A DNA stretch of 64,000 nt from Prorocentrum cordatum (taxonomy: Eukaryota > Sar > Dinophyceae > Prorocentrales > Prorocentraceae). The stretch spans positions 57,527 to 121,526 of the forward strand of contig CAUYUJ010021068.1 in NCBI GenBank assembly GCA_963575745.1, given 5' to 3'. The notes below the pieces were generated by a model, which was given only the letters and a program-made list of their open reading frames with translations, was not told the DNA's origin and made no database searches. Shown here piece after piece: positions 52,586 through 64,000 of the stretch (position 1 is its first letter; every line of letters starts with the position of its first letter). Both the position numbers and the translations under genes were made by a program.

Positions 52586-55583
52586 GTGAAACTGTTCGGG
52601 GTTTTCCGCTCGCACGGCTGCTGGGCAGTCGCGTATCGCCCCACGTGCATTGCACTGCATTTATCATCTATAAATGGGGCTTTCGCAGGCCCTGCACATC
52701 TGTCCAACGCCTGTGAAGCCCGCCCAGCTTGGCCGAGCGATGGGACTTGGACGGAGATGGTCCGCTTGCCCAAACCAGCGGGGGGCAACAGGCTCACTGC
52801 ACTCGTTCAGAGTCTCTGCCGTGTTTGGGGCAGGGCGAGGAAGCCCGTCACCTGCGAGGGGCAGCATGATATTGGATGCCTCGAGGCTTTCGGCACCAGG
52901 AGAGGGCACAGCTCCTCCGACAGTGCTTTCGGTCGCAATTTTGATGGTGAGCTCGCCACCCTCCTCGGGGAGAGATGTCTGTAGCCGTGCTGCTTGACAT
53001 GGTGAAGAGTTTCGAGATGATTAAGCCCGCGGAGCTAATGAAATAAGCGAGCGTTATATTTTCGTCTCCTCGTTTTGTGTGGATGCTCGCTGTCCTTCAC
53101 AGACAGCCCAGCATCTTAAAAACCTTGGGGGGTCTCTCTGAGACCTTGAAGTCCCCTCAAGGCATCCTGGCTGGATGCAGCCACGCCGCTGGCATGCCAG
53201 GGCGCTCAAGTGCCTGAGCCAGATCCCACCCTACATCACTCCTCGCGCACTCGTGGACGATGTGTCCTGGCAGTTTGTTTCAACTTCGCCTTACGAGTTG
53301 CCGCACCTTGTCAAGGCGGTGCGAATATTCTCCTTTGACGTAGCCGAAGCAGGGCTGTGGCAGCAGCCCCCGAAGTCAGGGGTCATGGCGTCATCGTCGC
53401 GGGGTTGAGCAGTTAGGGTTGAAGTTTCGAACTTGGATGAGGAATCTGGGGCATGAGTTGGCTGGGTCGAAAGCTTTAAGCTTGCAGGAAAAGTCAAGAC
53501 TTAATTGCTACTAACAGGAAGCGTAAGGAGATGGCGCTACGAGGCGCAGTAGGGCGCAACGTTCCACTGCTGTGGGGAACTGGCGCCGTTCCTGCTGCCG
53601 GCCACGGTGAACTCACTGCAGGCGTATACGAGGTGGCGCTCAGTTACATCAGGCACGTGGCTTCCGCGATGGCTGGAGGCAAGACACATGGTGGTGTGGC
53701 CGCTGACCTGTTGGCCCATCGATACCCGTTGTGCGATCCCATTTGCGATAGCACCCTCGGGGTTACCGTCAAGTATGGTTCTTGGATCTGGGGTGATAGA
53801 ATCAGCCTATGTGAGGCCCAGAGGGCCTAGACGGTTCTCAAGCTGCAGGTGTAGCATAACCCTATGTGGCAGGTCGTGCAAGCCCCCCTGTCGCCCAGTT
53901 GGATCATCTCGCGCAAAATTAGGTGGACCATGAATGTTGTTCACATTTACGTATCCGATTGGGACCATCGTATCAGTCTATTGGCCACGTGCCCTGCATA
54001 CGTGAGACTCGACATCGTTGACGGCATCCATCGGTGGCAGTACAATGGGCGGCACAAGCACGCAGGGGCGTCTGCGGGTGACGGAACGTATCTGGCACAT
54101 GGCCCTGCGTGGATGGCTCAAGTCCGTCGCGTGTTCTCGACGGCCGGGAGCACTCTCCACTGCATGGGCAGATGCTGTACCGCTACCTGCCGGCAGGGCG
54201 GTGAAATACTGCGACATCGACCCGCACTGTTGAGCATGCAGGGCCTCTGCTGACTCCTGTGGACACCTGTGGTACTGCTGTGATTCCTTCATCAAGCACG
54301 ACGTAGACTTGCTGGGGGAGGCCGTGCCTTCTGTCCCACTGCGCCACCGTGAGGCCGTTTGAAGGTCTTCTCTTGAAATCAATGACTCGCCGCAAGCGGA
54401 CACCACCTGTGTAATGTATGGGGCCACTAGTTTGTCGGTTGAGGTTCAGGCACCTGAGGCCCGCCCTCACGTTCTCGATTTGTGGGCGTCTCGTGGTCCG
54501 GGTGACCTGCAAGTTTTGGCGACGGGAGTTGCTTGCAGTCCAGCGTGCCTAAATTTTCGCGGGTTGGGGCTGGATGGGGTGATGTCCACCTCGCCTCTCT
54601 CTTGCCTATTCGAACGATGTGTGGAGCGTTGCCCGGGGCCCGCCGAGCCATCGCCCGCGCGGGGCTTTGGGCCGCGAGGCAGACTTTGTGGCGCGCGCCC
54701 TGCACTAGCGAGGCTGTTTCGGACCTTGGAACTCTTGCGACCGTGAAGGTTCTCCCGGGACTGCTAAGCACGCGTCCATGTGGACTGGAGTTTCTAGGCG
54801 GCAACAAGCGCGCCCCTCTCCGTTTTATTTGTGGTTCCTCGCCCATCTGACCACAGACGAGGCCATCGCTCAAGGCGTTTCCCTGGAGCATTGGGCTGGG
54901 GACTTCTGGGCGGTTTCTGTTCGCGCAGCTCGGCTCGGATTCTCACCGTTTTTTCTGATGGTTTCTCTAAGGCCTCGGTGGGGGAGCATTCATGCCGCAA
55001 GATGACCATGTAATTCTTGGTGTGGGCTGCATAACGTGTGCTGCAAAGCCAGGGTCGGACTGGTGACCATGATGAGGTTCTCGTTTCGCTTCAGCCCCCT
55101 CGCCCCCCCACCCTCTCGGTCACCAGCCGCGCGATCGGGCATGGTGCTGAGCTGGGGGAGAGGGAGTGCCGCGATTGCGGCAGATGGGCTCGATCTTTGC
55201 TCTCCCTCAGTGCCATGCTGAGCCAGAGAGCCAACAAGCACTGCCTACCCTCACCCGTTCAGAGGCTTGCGAATGATGCCTGGTTTAGAGCTCCTGGAGT
55301 CATGTTCAGTGTGTTTCGAGCCAACGCGGTGCACGTTGCGGTGCAGGCCGCTGATCGGCTCACTCACGATGAGGTCCCAGGGTCTGAGGAGTTCCAGGGA
55401 TGCCGCATTTCCGATAATCCTGGGCCCGGGCGTTATTCCGAATTTGAGACGCTGGGCCACGCCGTGCTTCGTGTTGGTGAGTACTTCTGCTGCCGCACGT
55501 CGCGGCAGTGTCCCTTGTTAAGCTTGCTTATCGGTGCAAAGGCTTTGCCGGCAACGCCTCCACCAGAGCGGGCCAGAGGATGA
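52586..55583 (+). pseudogene. Decayed LINE-type reverse transcriptase element
   Basis: The RT blocks occur in order but in different frames: VRLPKPAGGNRLTALV (about 52757), motif A VAVLLDMVKSFEMI (52981; Asp codon 52996), motif B QGILAGCSHA (53158-53187) and motif C PRALVDDVSWQ (VDD 53253-53261). A thumb/connection-like frame with TGAVPAAGHGELTAG follows at about 53580. Frameshifts and stops separate the blocks (for example a stop at 52981-52983 in the first frame and TAA at 53044), so no functional enzyme is encoded. The frames at 54533-55583 may be the C-terminal remnant but carry no clear motif. The 5' end is lost in the CTC microsatellite region. Confidence 0.65.
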
Positions 55584-55861
55584 CAGTTCGCAGGTTGGAG
55601 GCAGGTGAGCATCCCAAGACGGGTGCTAAACTCGTTTAGTTGTTGTCGCCCCCTGGTCGCCCGTCGTCGTCCTCCCACCCCCGCATATTAGGCTCCGCCA
55701 CCAGGGGGCGGTGGGCTTGACGGTGGGACAGGCGGGGCCTTCGTTTTTCCAATAGCAGGCGCTCCTCCGCTAGGGGGTATCCGTGTAGGGGCCTACGAAG
55801 AGGTAGCTTGGAGGGATGGTTTATTGCAATATCGTTGATGGGTCTTGGGTTTGCACTTGTC
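55584..55861. other. No gene recognised
   Basis: Unique sequence after the LINE remnant. The CCCCCTGGTCGC/CCAGGGGGCGG inverted motif at about 55650-55710 is a weak palindrome. Confidence 0.35.
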
Positions 55862-56445
55862 CTACTCCTCCTCCTCCTCCTCCTCCTCCTCCTCCTCCTC
55901 CTCCTCTTCGTCTCCCCCCTCCATCTCGCGGCCCTCCTCTGTTCCTCCTCATCCCCCTCTCCATCCCGCTCCCCATGTCCCGCGCCCAGTCGAGCGGCTC
56001 CCTCCTCGGCTCCTCCCACGATGAGTCTGCCGTTAACGACCAGGCCCCGCTGGGCGCTGGCCGCGCGGCCAGCGGGCGTGCGGTTCGCGCCGTTGAGCGC
56101 ACGTGGCGCGGGGGCTCGATAGGGATAGGGGAGAGCGAGGGGAGCACTGGCAAAGGAATGAGGAGGGGGATGCATGGGGATGGGGAGCAAGATGAGGCGG
56201 AGGAGGAGGAGGAGGAGGAGGAGGAGGAGGAGGAGGAGGAGAGGAGGGAGGAGGAAGGAGGAGGAGGAGGAGGAGGAGGAGGATAAGAGGAGGAGGAACA
56301 GAGGAGGAGGAGGGGAGGAGGAGGAGGAGGAGGAGGGTAGGGAGGATAGGGGGAGGAGGAGGAGGAGGAGGACAGAGGGAGGAGGAGGAGGAGGGAGGAG
56401 GAGGAGGAGGAGGAGGAGGAGGAGGAGGAGGAGGAGGAGGAGGAT
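55862..56445. repeat. CTC tract and GGA tract facing each other
   Basis: (CTC)n at 55862-55910 and (GGA)n at 56195-56445 flank a GC-rich spacer of about 285 bp. The pyrimidine run on one side and the purine run on the other form an interrupted inverted repeat. Confidence 0.9.
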
Positions 56446-57560
56446 GTTGTTGTAGCAACGGTGCTCCACTCTCAGAAAGAAGCTACTCTTCCAGCTCGGA
56501 TCCACAAGCCTGTACGCGCAACGGCGGGCAAGGCCACAACTCAGAGCAACAGATAAACCGCCAGAGTTAGCATCGCGCACACTCTGAGACATCGCACTTC
56601 TTACACACCAGCCGCCAGACACCTGCGCTAATGGCTGTGCCTTTCTGGTCGCATTCATACTCACGCTCTGCCATGCCACACTCTCAGCCATGGACATGGA
56701 CTTCATGCCGAACCCGTTCGGGGAGAACCACTACGATCTCTCGCTCTCACGAGGCCGTCCTCTCTGTCCATGTCGCCCTCGCTCGCGGTCGTCGTGGACT
56801 CCTGCGGCATCCTGGCCTCGGTGCCTGCGTCACGAGCGGCTCCTCCTTCGGCTTCCTCTGCTCCTTCGTGCATGGTGCATGGTCAGAGTCATCGACGAGA
56901 CCCGCGGACTCCAACTTCGCCTCTTGCCAGTAGGTCTGATGCACTGCTGTAGCGATATGTCGCGCTAAGATCTTCACACCGTGCTTGAACTCCCCCCCCT
57001 GCGAAAGTTCCCTAGTACAGGCCATGACGCAGGCAGGAGCGGCATGCTCCAGAGCGTCGACCTGCCTGACCTCGATCCGCGGCGCCTTCTGCAACCTCCA
57101 GGTCCTTCTCGGCAGCCGTCGCGACTGAAAAACCTGCAGCATCTGCGTGCAGCGCTACGTTTCGTCGCAACACCTCCAGCCTCGCATGCTGCCTGCCCGC
57201 CATCAGAGTCTTTAGCACAGGCGCCACAGCAGATCCTGTCAGCGATCTCCGCATCGCCGTCTGGCTGCTCAAGCCAGGCCTCCACGCTCTGTAGCCCGGA
57301 TCGCGCCCTGCTGAGGCTCCCGGCTGAGCTCGAGGATCGCGCGATCGGCCGACTCCCCGGCCCAGCGCCGTCGCCCCCTTCGCTGGGCTGCCTCTCTCCA
57401 CTTGCGCGCACCTCCCGCACCGTCGTGCCATCGGCGCAGTGCCCGCCCCAGCCGTGCCGGCGCTGGCGCCCGCGACCCGCACCGGAGCACCGGACATGCG
57501 ATGGCGTGAGGAGCAGAGGGTTGTCTTGGGTAAGAGCAGCTTGAGCCCAAATTGGTACGG
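56446..57560. other. No gene recognised
   Basis: Unique sequence. Frames on both strands across 56631-57550 lack known motifs. Confidence 0.4.
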
Positions 57561-57645
57561 AGGGACGACGACGACGACCACGACGACGACGACGACGACC
57601 ACGACGACGACGACCACGACGACGACGACCACGACGACGATGACC

Positions 57646-57731
<86 letters not shown>

Positions 57732-57855
57732 TACCACGACCACGACCACGACGACGACGACGACCTCGACCACGTCCACCTCGACCTCGACCTCGACGAC
57801 CACCACCACGAGCACGATGACGACGACGACCACGACGACCACGACGACGGGATCG
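57561..57855. repeat. (GAC)n microsatellite
   Basis: ACGACGACG with CCACG interruptions, about 290 bp. Reads as poly-Thr, poly-Asp or poly-Arg. Confidence 0.95.
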
Positions 57856-58465
57856 CGGGGGGCCAAGGAAGTCGGGGAGAGGTGGGGACACCGTCGAGGA
57901 CTTGGCATCGCTCGGACGTGTGCGTTGTGTCTCGGCGAGGACCATCGAGGAGCCTTTGGGCCACCTTCCGAGACAATACACGTCCGAAGCCAAATACTGC
58001 ACGGGAAAAGGACGTCCGAGCGATGGCGAGGGGAAGCTCTCGGCGATGCGGGGCAGCGCCGGGGCTTGGCGACGCCGCTTCGGGGCGAGCGGCGGCCGGG
58101 GCCGCCTGGAGGTCCGGGCGCCGCTGCCGCCGCCGCGCGGGCGCCTCACCCCGTGGTGGTGGGGGGGGCTCCTCTTTAGCACGCCACCTATGTTATGCAC
58201 AGTGTGCGAGGTTTCTTACACTGCCTTCGGCAGTGCTCGATCGCAATTCGCACTTCCATCTGCTGCAAGCGCTTGGGGACCCTCTGCACCGCCGGCTTCA
58301 AAATGGTGGGGGCCCAGGATCAGCCGTGCAGACCCTCAAAAGGCCGACATCCACGCCCGATCGGGCGAAGCACCTGCTCTGCTCTCCTCTGCTTCTGTTT
58401 CTCCCCCTGGGCGGGGTCTTTGTTCAGTAGCCCCTTCGCGTGGTGGCCCGCCGACTATGGTCCCC
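57856..58465. other. No gene recognised
   Basis: GC-rich unique sequence. Confidence 0.4.
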
Positions 58466-59009
58466 GCCAGACATCATCATCATCATCCTCATCCTCCTCA
58501 TCCTCCTCCTCCTCCTCCTCCTCCTCCCCCTCCTCCTCCTCCTCCTCCTCCTCCTCCTCCTCCTCCTCCTCCTCCTCATCAACATCATTAGCATCATCAT
58601 CACTAGCAGCATCATCATCACCATCAACTTCATGCTCATCATGCTACTTATCATCATCACCTCCATCATCACCATCACCATCATCACCATCATCACCTCC
58701 ATTTTCATTAGCATCATCATTGCCATAATCATGACCATCATCATCACCATCATTATCTCCATCATCAGCATTATCATTATCATCATCATAATCACCACCA
58801 AGACCATCGTCGTAAAAATATCAGCGGCATCATCAGCATCAACGCCAACATCATCACTAACATCAGCAGCACCATCCGTTTCCGTGTGTCATTACCATCA
58901 CCACCACAATGGTACCACGATCACCACCACCACCATGCTCATCAGCATCATCATCATCATCATCATCATCATCGTCATCATCATCATCACCATCATCACC
59001 ATCATCATC

Positions 59010-59107
<98 letters not shown>

Positions 59108-59370
59108 TTCATCATCATCATCATTGTCACCATCGTCATCATCACCATCAGCATTCATCACCCACATCATGAATCACCATCACCATCACCATCACCATCA
59201 CCATCACCATCACCATCACCATCACCATCACCATCACCATCATCCATCACCATCACCATCACCATCACCATCACCATCACCATCACCATCACCATCACCA
59301 TCACCATCACCATCACCATCACCATCACCATCACCATCACCATCACCATCACCATCACCATCACCTCGCG
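58466..59370. repeat. ATC/CTC then ATC, then CACCAT microsatellites
   Basis: Mixed CTC and ATC to 58600, irregular ATCACC/ATTATC to 58900, pure ATC to 59110, and pure CACCAT (6-bp unit) from 59172 to 59366. Confidence 0.95.
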
Positions 59371-60440
59371 CGTCCCCGCGATCTCTCGGCTTCCTGGCGC
59401 GCAGCGCGTGGAGCGCGCGCCGTCTCCGCCTGCCGGTCCGCACTGGCACCGGGCCCAGCTGTGCCCAGATGTGCCAGGGGTGGCCCGAGAGTCTCTCTGC
59501 CCTCTGCCTGTCTCGGTGGCCTCCCTTTCTCCCGGGTTCCCCCCTCGCCCACTATGTACCCTCCCCCCCCCCCCGCGCTCTGGCCTTCGTCTAGAAGGCC
59601 ACGGCTCCCGTCCCCCAGCCCCCTTGACCTCCCCCCTGCCCTCCCCGCGGCCCTTCCTCCCGCGCTCCCCTGGCCCCCGATCCCTCCAGATCTGCCCTCT
59701 CCTCGCTCCGCGCTCTCCTCCAATGACCCCCCCCGAGTCCGCGTGACGTGCCGCCCGATCTAGATCCTGCGGCCCGCGCCCCGCTCCGATCGGTTGGCTC
59801 CCTCCGTCACTGGGTGCTTCGGTGACTCCCTCGATCGGACCAGGCCCTGCTGAGCCTGTCGCGCTCGGAGGGGGGGAGGCAGGCGGAGCGGGAGCGAGGG
59901 CAGGCCGGGGTGACGGACCGATCGACCAGATGTGGGGGGAGCATCGGATGGCCGAGGGCCGCCCCGACTTGGTCAGTAAGCGTGGCGATGGCCCGGATGA
60001 CGCAGAGGAGGCCCAGCACGTCCCAGAGGACTCTCGTGTACGGTCGGGCGCCGACTTCACGCGGTCTCAGCCTGCTCCTCCTGTCTCTCCTCGCGCTGTT
60101 TTCCCTCTCGCTCTCGTGCCTCGACTCGCTCCCGGTGCGCCCCGCCACCTGCGGACAGGCGCCCGGTTGTCTTGGACCAGCTGGCGCCCGCGGGCTGAAG
60201 AAGGTGCAGTGGGTGGCCCGAGCGGACTGTCGGGCGAGGCAGCATCGGGGGAATGTGCTGATTTGAACCACGGGCCTCGCGGAGCCGCGCGGGGTCCTGG
60301 GTGCCCATCTTCTAGGTCCTGGGGCTGGCGGCTCACAAGGCGCAGGGTCCGGGAGGGGAGCGAGGGTCCTTCCTCCCTCCCTCTCGTCTCTCCCTCCCTC
60401 CTTCCCTGCTCCTCCTGTCTTCCTTCCCTCCCTCCTGCTC
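59371..60440. other. No gene recognised
   Basis: GC- and C-rich sequence. Overlapping frames on both strands, none with a motif. Confidence 0.4.
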
Positions 60441-60905
60441 CTGTTCCTGCTCGTTTTCCTCTTCTCCTCCTCCTCCTCCTCCTCCTCCTCCTCCTCCTTC
60501 TGCTTTCTTGATCCTCTTCGTCCTCCTCATGACTACTGCTCATCTGGGGAGCTGGTGACGAGACGCAGCTTCAGCTCGACCCAAGGATATGCGACGAGGG
60601 GAAGGAGTAGGAGGCGTAGGATGAGGTGGAGGAGGGGTCAAGTTAGTCAGGTCGAACAAGTCAGCGGGCCCCGCCGATGCCCAACCTCCCTGCCGCAACA
60701 TAGTAATCAATTGCGGCGCACTTTGGTATTAAGATTCGACCGCGTTTCAATCCATTTAGGGAGTGGAAGGCGTAGGAGGAGGTGAGGCAAAGAGCAGCAG
60801 CTCGAGGAGGAAGGGTGGAGGGATGTAGGGGGAGGATACGGGAAGGGGAGGAGAACGGAGGTACGTGGTGAAAACTAGAGGGATAGAGGAGGATGCGTAG
60901 GAGCA
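60441..60905. other. (CTC)n at 60460-60500 and unassigned DNA
   Basis: Short CTC microsatellite followed by unique sequence with AGGAGGAGG bits. Confidence 0.5.
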
Positions 60906-61189
60906 GGTGGACGACGACCATGATGATGCTGATGGTGCTGATTCTGATTATGATGATGGTGCTGGGAATGATGATGATGCTGATGATGCTGCTGATGGTG
61001 ATGATGACGATTCTGATGATGCTGCTGATGATGATTACGATGATGAGCAGGACCACGACCATGGTGATGATGCTGCTGCTGATGATGTAATTGCTGATGA
61101 TGAGGATGATGAGGATGCTGATGCTGATGATGATGAGGATGTGGATGAGAATGAGTATCAGGATGAGGATTATGATGATGCGGAGGATC

Positions 61190-61228
<39 letters not shown>

Positions 61229-61786
61229 GTGATGAGGACGAGGATGATGAGGACGATGATGGCTGATTATATAGTGATCATGCTGACGATGCTAATGATG
61301 ATACTGCTGATTATGATTCTGATGATTATGATGATGATGACGATGATGATGATGGTGATAATGGTGGTGATGATGCTGATGATGATGCTGCTGATGATGA
61401 TGATGACGGTACTGAGGATGATGATTGCGATACTTCTGATGATGCTGCTGATGCTGATGATAATGTGTGATGATGAGGATGATACTTGTGACGACGATGC
61501 TGGTAAGCATGACGATGCTGAGGATGATGCTGATGATTATGACCATGCTGCTGATAATGCTGCTGCTGATGATGATGCTGATAAGGATGATGGTGATGGT
61601 GATGATGCTTACGATGGTTCTGATGATGATTATGATGATGATTGATGCTGATGCTGATGCTCATGCTGATGCTCATGCTGATGCTCATGCTGCTGCTGAT
61701 GATGATAATGCTGATGATGCTGATAATGATGATGACGATGATGCTGCTGATCATGATGATGATGATGCTGATGATGCTGATGCGGT

Positions 61787-61823
<37 letters not shown>

Positions 61824-62288
61824 CATGATGATGATGATGATGATGATGCTGATGATGATGGTGGTTATGCTGATGATGCTGTTGTTGTTGATGGTGATGA
61901 TGACGATGGTACTGATGCTGCTGATGCTGATGATGATGGTAATGGCGGTGATGAAGGTGATGCCGATGCTGATGACGATGACGATGATGATGATGATGAT
62001 GATGATGCTGATGCTGATGCTGGTGATGATGATGATGATGATGATTCTGATTATCATGATGATGATGCTGATGATGATGACGATGATGATGCTGATCATG
62101 ATGCTGATGATGATGGTGGTTGTGCTGATGATGCTGTGATCGTTGATATTGATGATGCTGAATATGATGATGATGCTGACGATGATGATGACGATGATGG
62201 TGATGATGATGCTGCTGATGATGATGATGATGATGATGATGGTGATGGTGATGGTGATGGTGATGGTGATGGGGATGGTGATGGTGAT

Positions 62289-62368
<80 letters not shown>

Positions 62369-62640
62369 CTGATGATGATGATGATGACGATGATGATGAC
62401 GATGATGAGGTCTGATGATGGTCAGTACGTGCTGAAGATGAATCACATGAGGGCGACGATAATGATGATGGTGATGACGATAGTTATGGTGTTGATGATG
62501 ATGGTGGTGGGGTGGTGGTGAGAAGGAAGAGATGGAGGAGGGCGAGGAGGAGGAGGAGGAGGAGGCGGAGGAGGAGGAGGAGGCGGAGGAGGAGGAGGAG
62601 GAGGATGAGGAGGAGGATGAGGAGGAGGAGGGCGGCACAC
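60906..62640. repeat. TGA/TGC microsatellite, about 1.6 kb, then GGA tract
   Basis: TGATGATGC-type triplets to about 62515, with GGTGAT hexamers at 62240-62287 and pure TGA at 62288-62370. A GGA/GGC tract follows at 62525-62635. Confidence 0.95.
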
Positions 62641-62661
62641 CAAGGAGCCTGTTACTTCGAG

Positions 62662-63504
62662 ATGGCCTCGGCGCGGCTGCTGCCCCTGGCGGCGATCCTG
62701 CTCGGGCTCGGGGCCTTTCAAGATGCGCACCCGCCCTGCTCCCGTCCGCATCGCCCCCTCCTCTGCCCTTTCCCTCTCGTCCCTCCCTCCCTCCTTTTCC
62801 TCCTCCCTCCTCCCTCCTCCCTCTCCCTCCCTCTTCTCCCGCCCGCTGCCTCCCTCTCGCCCTTTCTCCTCTCCTGCCCTCCTCTCCTCCTCGACTGCCC
62901 TCCCTCCCTCCCTCCCTCCCGCCCTGCTGCAGCAGCCTCGAACACCGCCACCCCGCCCAGCGGCGGCATCAATGCCTGGAGTTCCGGCGGCCACCCGCTC
63001 GCCCGCCCCTGCCCCCGCCCGCCTGGGGCAGGGACTGAGTCTGGAGGCTCGGCCAGACCGTCCAGCGTGCCGCGACGGTCCGTGCAGCAGGCGTCGCGCC
63101 GCCTCCCCCCCCCCCTCCGGGGCCCCCGCCCCTCCCCTGCAGCGTCGAAATCCGCTGCCTCGCGGAGTGGAGGCGGAAGACCAAAACCGATGGATTCTTC
63201 CCCGACCCCCGTCGCCGCGCCCCATGGCCGCCGCGCCCGCCCGCGGCAGCGCGCCTTCGCCCGGGCCAGCCCTGCGCCGCGCGTGGCAGGCTGCCGCCGC
63301 CACCGCTCAGCCGGGGCTCCACGCCAGAGCAGCAGCGCATCTTGCCGAGCTCGAGGTCCGACCCGCGGCCTCGCCGTCACCGCCTCGCGCCAGCGATTCG
63401 AGCGGCAGGCTTTAGAGAGCAGACCCATGCCAATAAACACCCCGCTTGCCTCCAGGGTGCCCTGGGTTTCTTGGGCTTCGATGGTTTTGCGATGGCAAGC
63501 GTGA
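62662..63504 (+). CDS. Possible 5' exon of a secreted protein
   Basis: The ATG at 62662 opens with MASARLLPLAAILLGLGAFQ, a convincing signal peptide followed by DAHPPCSRP. After that the frame is pyrimidine-driven (Leu/Pro/Ser) and then Arg/Pro/Ala-rich through 63504 with no recognisable domain, so a splice soon after the leader is likely. No SL relict or partner exon was found. Confidence 0.28.
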   Translation: MASARLLPLAAILLGLGAFQDAHPPCSRPHRPLLCPFPLVPPSLLFLLPPPSSLSLPLLPPAASLSPFLLSCPPLLLDCPPSLPPSRPAAAASNTATPPSGGINAWSSGGHPLARPCPRPPGAGTESGGSARPSSVPRRSVQQASRRLPPPLRGPRPSPAASKSAASRSGGGRPKPMDSSPTPVAAPHGRRARPRQRAFARASPAPRVAGCRRHRSAGAPRQSSSASCRARGPTRGLAVTASRQRFERQALESRPMPINTPLASRVPWVSWASMVLRWQA

Positions 63505-63597
63505 CGTTCCCACACCAGAAATCAATGGATGTCCTGGGGTCTCAGGGTTGGGTTTCTTGTGCAAGGTTTCTTGTGGCTGGGCCCCTACTGTAGTCCA
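63422..63597 (+). repeat. Dispersed ~175-bp repeat, copy 3
   Basis: Matches 30537-30711 closely from GACCCATGCCA to CCCCTACTGTAGTCCA. No TIR element sits next to this copy, showing that the repeat is an independent unit. Confidence 0.9.
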
Positions 63598-64000
63598 ACA
63601 TCTCTGGGTCGCTCAGGCCCGCGTGGCCAACTCGCGGCCGCCTCCGCGGCCGCGCTCACTGGCGCAGGGGCCCCGCCGCCGCCCAAGGCCACTGCCGCGG
63701 CGGCACCTGAAGGTCCCCCCGACCTGAGCCACGACCCTCCCGCCGAGGCACCCCCCCAGCTCCCCCTGCGGGCCCTCGACCGCGGCGCGGACCACCTCCC
63801 TCCCTCCGCTCTCTCCTTTCCCTCCCTGCCGCCCTCCCTTCCCGCCTTTCCCGCCCTTCCCTTCCCTTCCCGTCCTTCCCTCCCTTCCCTCGCTCCTGCC
63901 CCTCCGAGCCTGCCCAGGGTCATCCACGCCGCCCGCGGGCGCCCGGTGGGCCTCCGTTTCCCTGTGGGCGCCTCCTCCTCTTCCTCCTCCTCCTCCTCCT
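63598..64000. other. No gene recognised
   Basis: GC-rich, then CCCTTCCC-type pyrimidine sequence, ending in a CTC microsatellite at the window edge. Confidence 0.45.

Overview
The window looks like nuclear DNA of a dinoflagellate; the species cannot be fixed from the sequence alone. Four things point there. Relict spliced-leader (SL) sequences sit just upstream of both confidently identified genes. Spliceable GC-AG and GT-AG introns are flanked by direct repeats and carry terminal inverted repeats. The base composition is GC-rich, with kilobases of triplet microsatellite (TGA/ATC, GGA/CTC, CGT/GAC). Genes are very sparse. I see no tRNA or rRNA gene and no CRISPR array.

Layout. 0-9.6 kb: degenerate tandem repeats (a ~170-bp array, a CTTGG-rich tract, a 63-bp array and a 419-bp-offset duplication). 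9.67-10.9 kb: an intronless phosphoserine aminotransferase gene preceded by two tandem SL relicts. 12-16 kb: homopurine tract and short inverted-repeat elements. 17.2-18.4 kb: a minus-strand four-exon gene of unknown function; at least two of its three introns are inverted-repeat insertions between direct repeats. 19-27.8 kb: mostly microsatellite. 29.0-31.2 kb: a secreted or membrane-exposed pepsin-type aspartic protease gene, with an SL relict, an intron built from two dispersed repeats, and a decayed partial copy 2 kb downstream of its end. A 100-base assembly gap lies at 33901-34000.

37.6-47.7 kb is the largest coding feature: a nearly intact 10.1-kb DIRS/PAT-like tyrosine-recombinase retroelement inserted in a CATACA microsatellite. 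It shows the A1-ORFs-B1-A2-B2 split direct repeats of that class, a proline/alanine-rich gag-like ORF, and a 2,528-codon ORF with reverse transcriptase, RNase H, a J-domain-like segment and a tyrosine recombinase. 47.7-52.4 kb is microsatellite again, 52.6-55.6 kb holds a decayed LINE-type reverse transcriptase element, and the remainder to 64 kb is microsatellite and unassigned GC-rich sequence.

Taken together, the window records two kinds of genome remodelling: mRNA recycling through reverse transcription (SL relicts ahead of genes), and repeated insertion of short inverted-repeat elements, some of which now behave as spliceable introns. The short-element families recur: a ~150-170-bp element with SL-unrelated TIRs reading GTCGGGC.TGTCC (about nine full, split or partial copies), a ~175-bp repeat (three copies) and a third TIR family (two copies). 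All identities were judged by eye; none was checked against a database.
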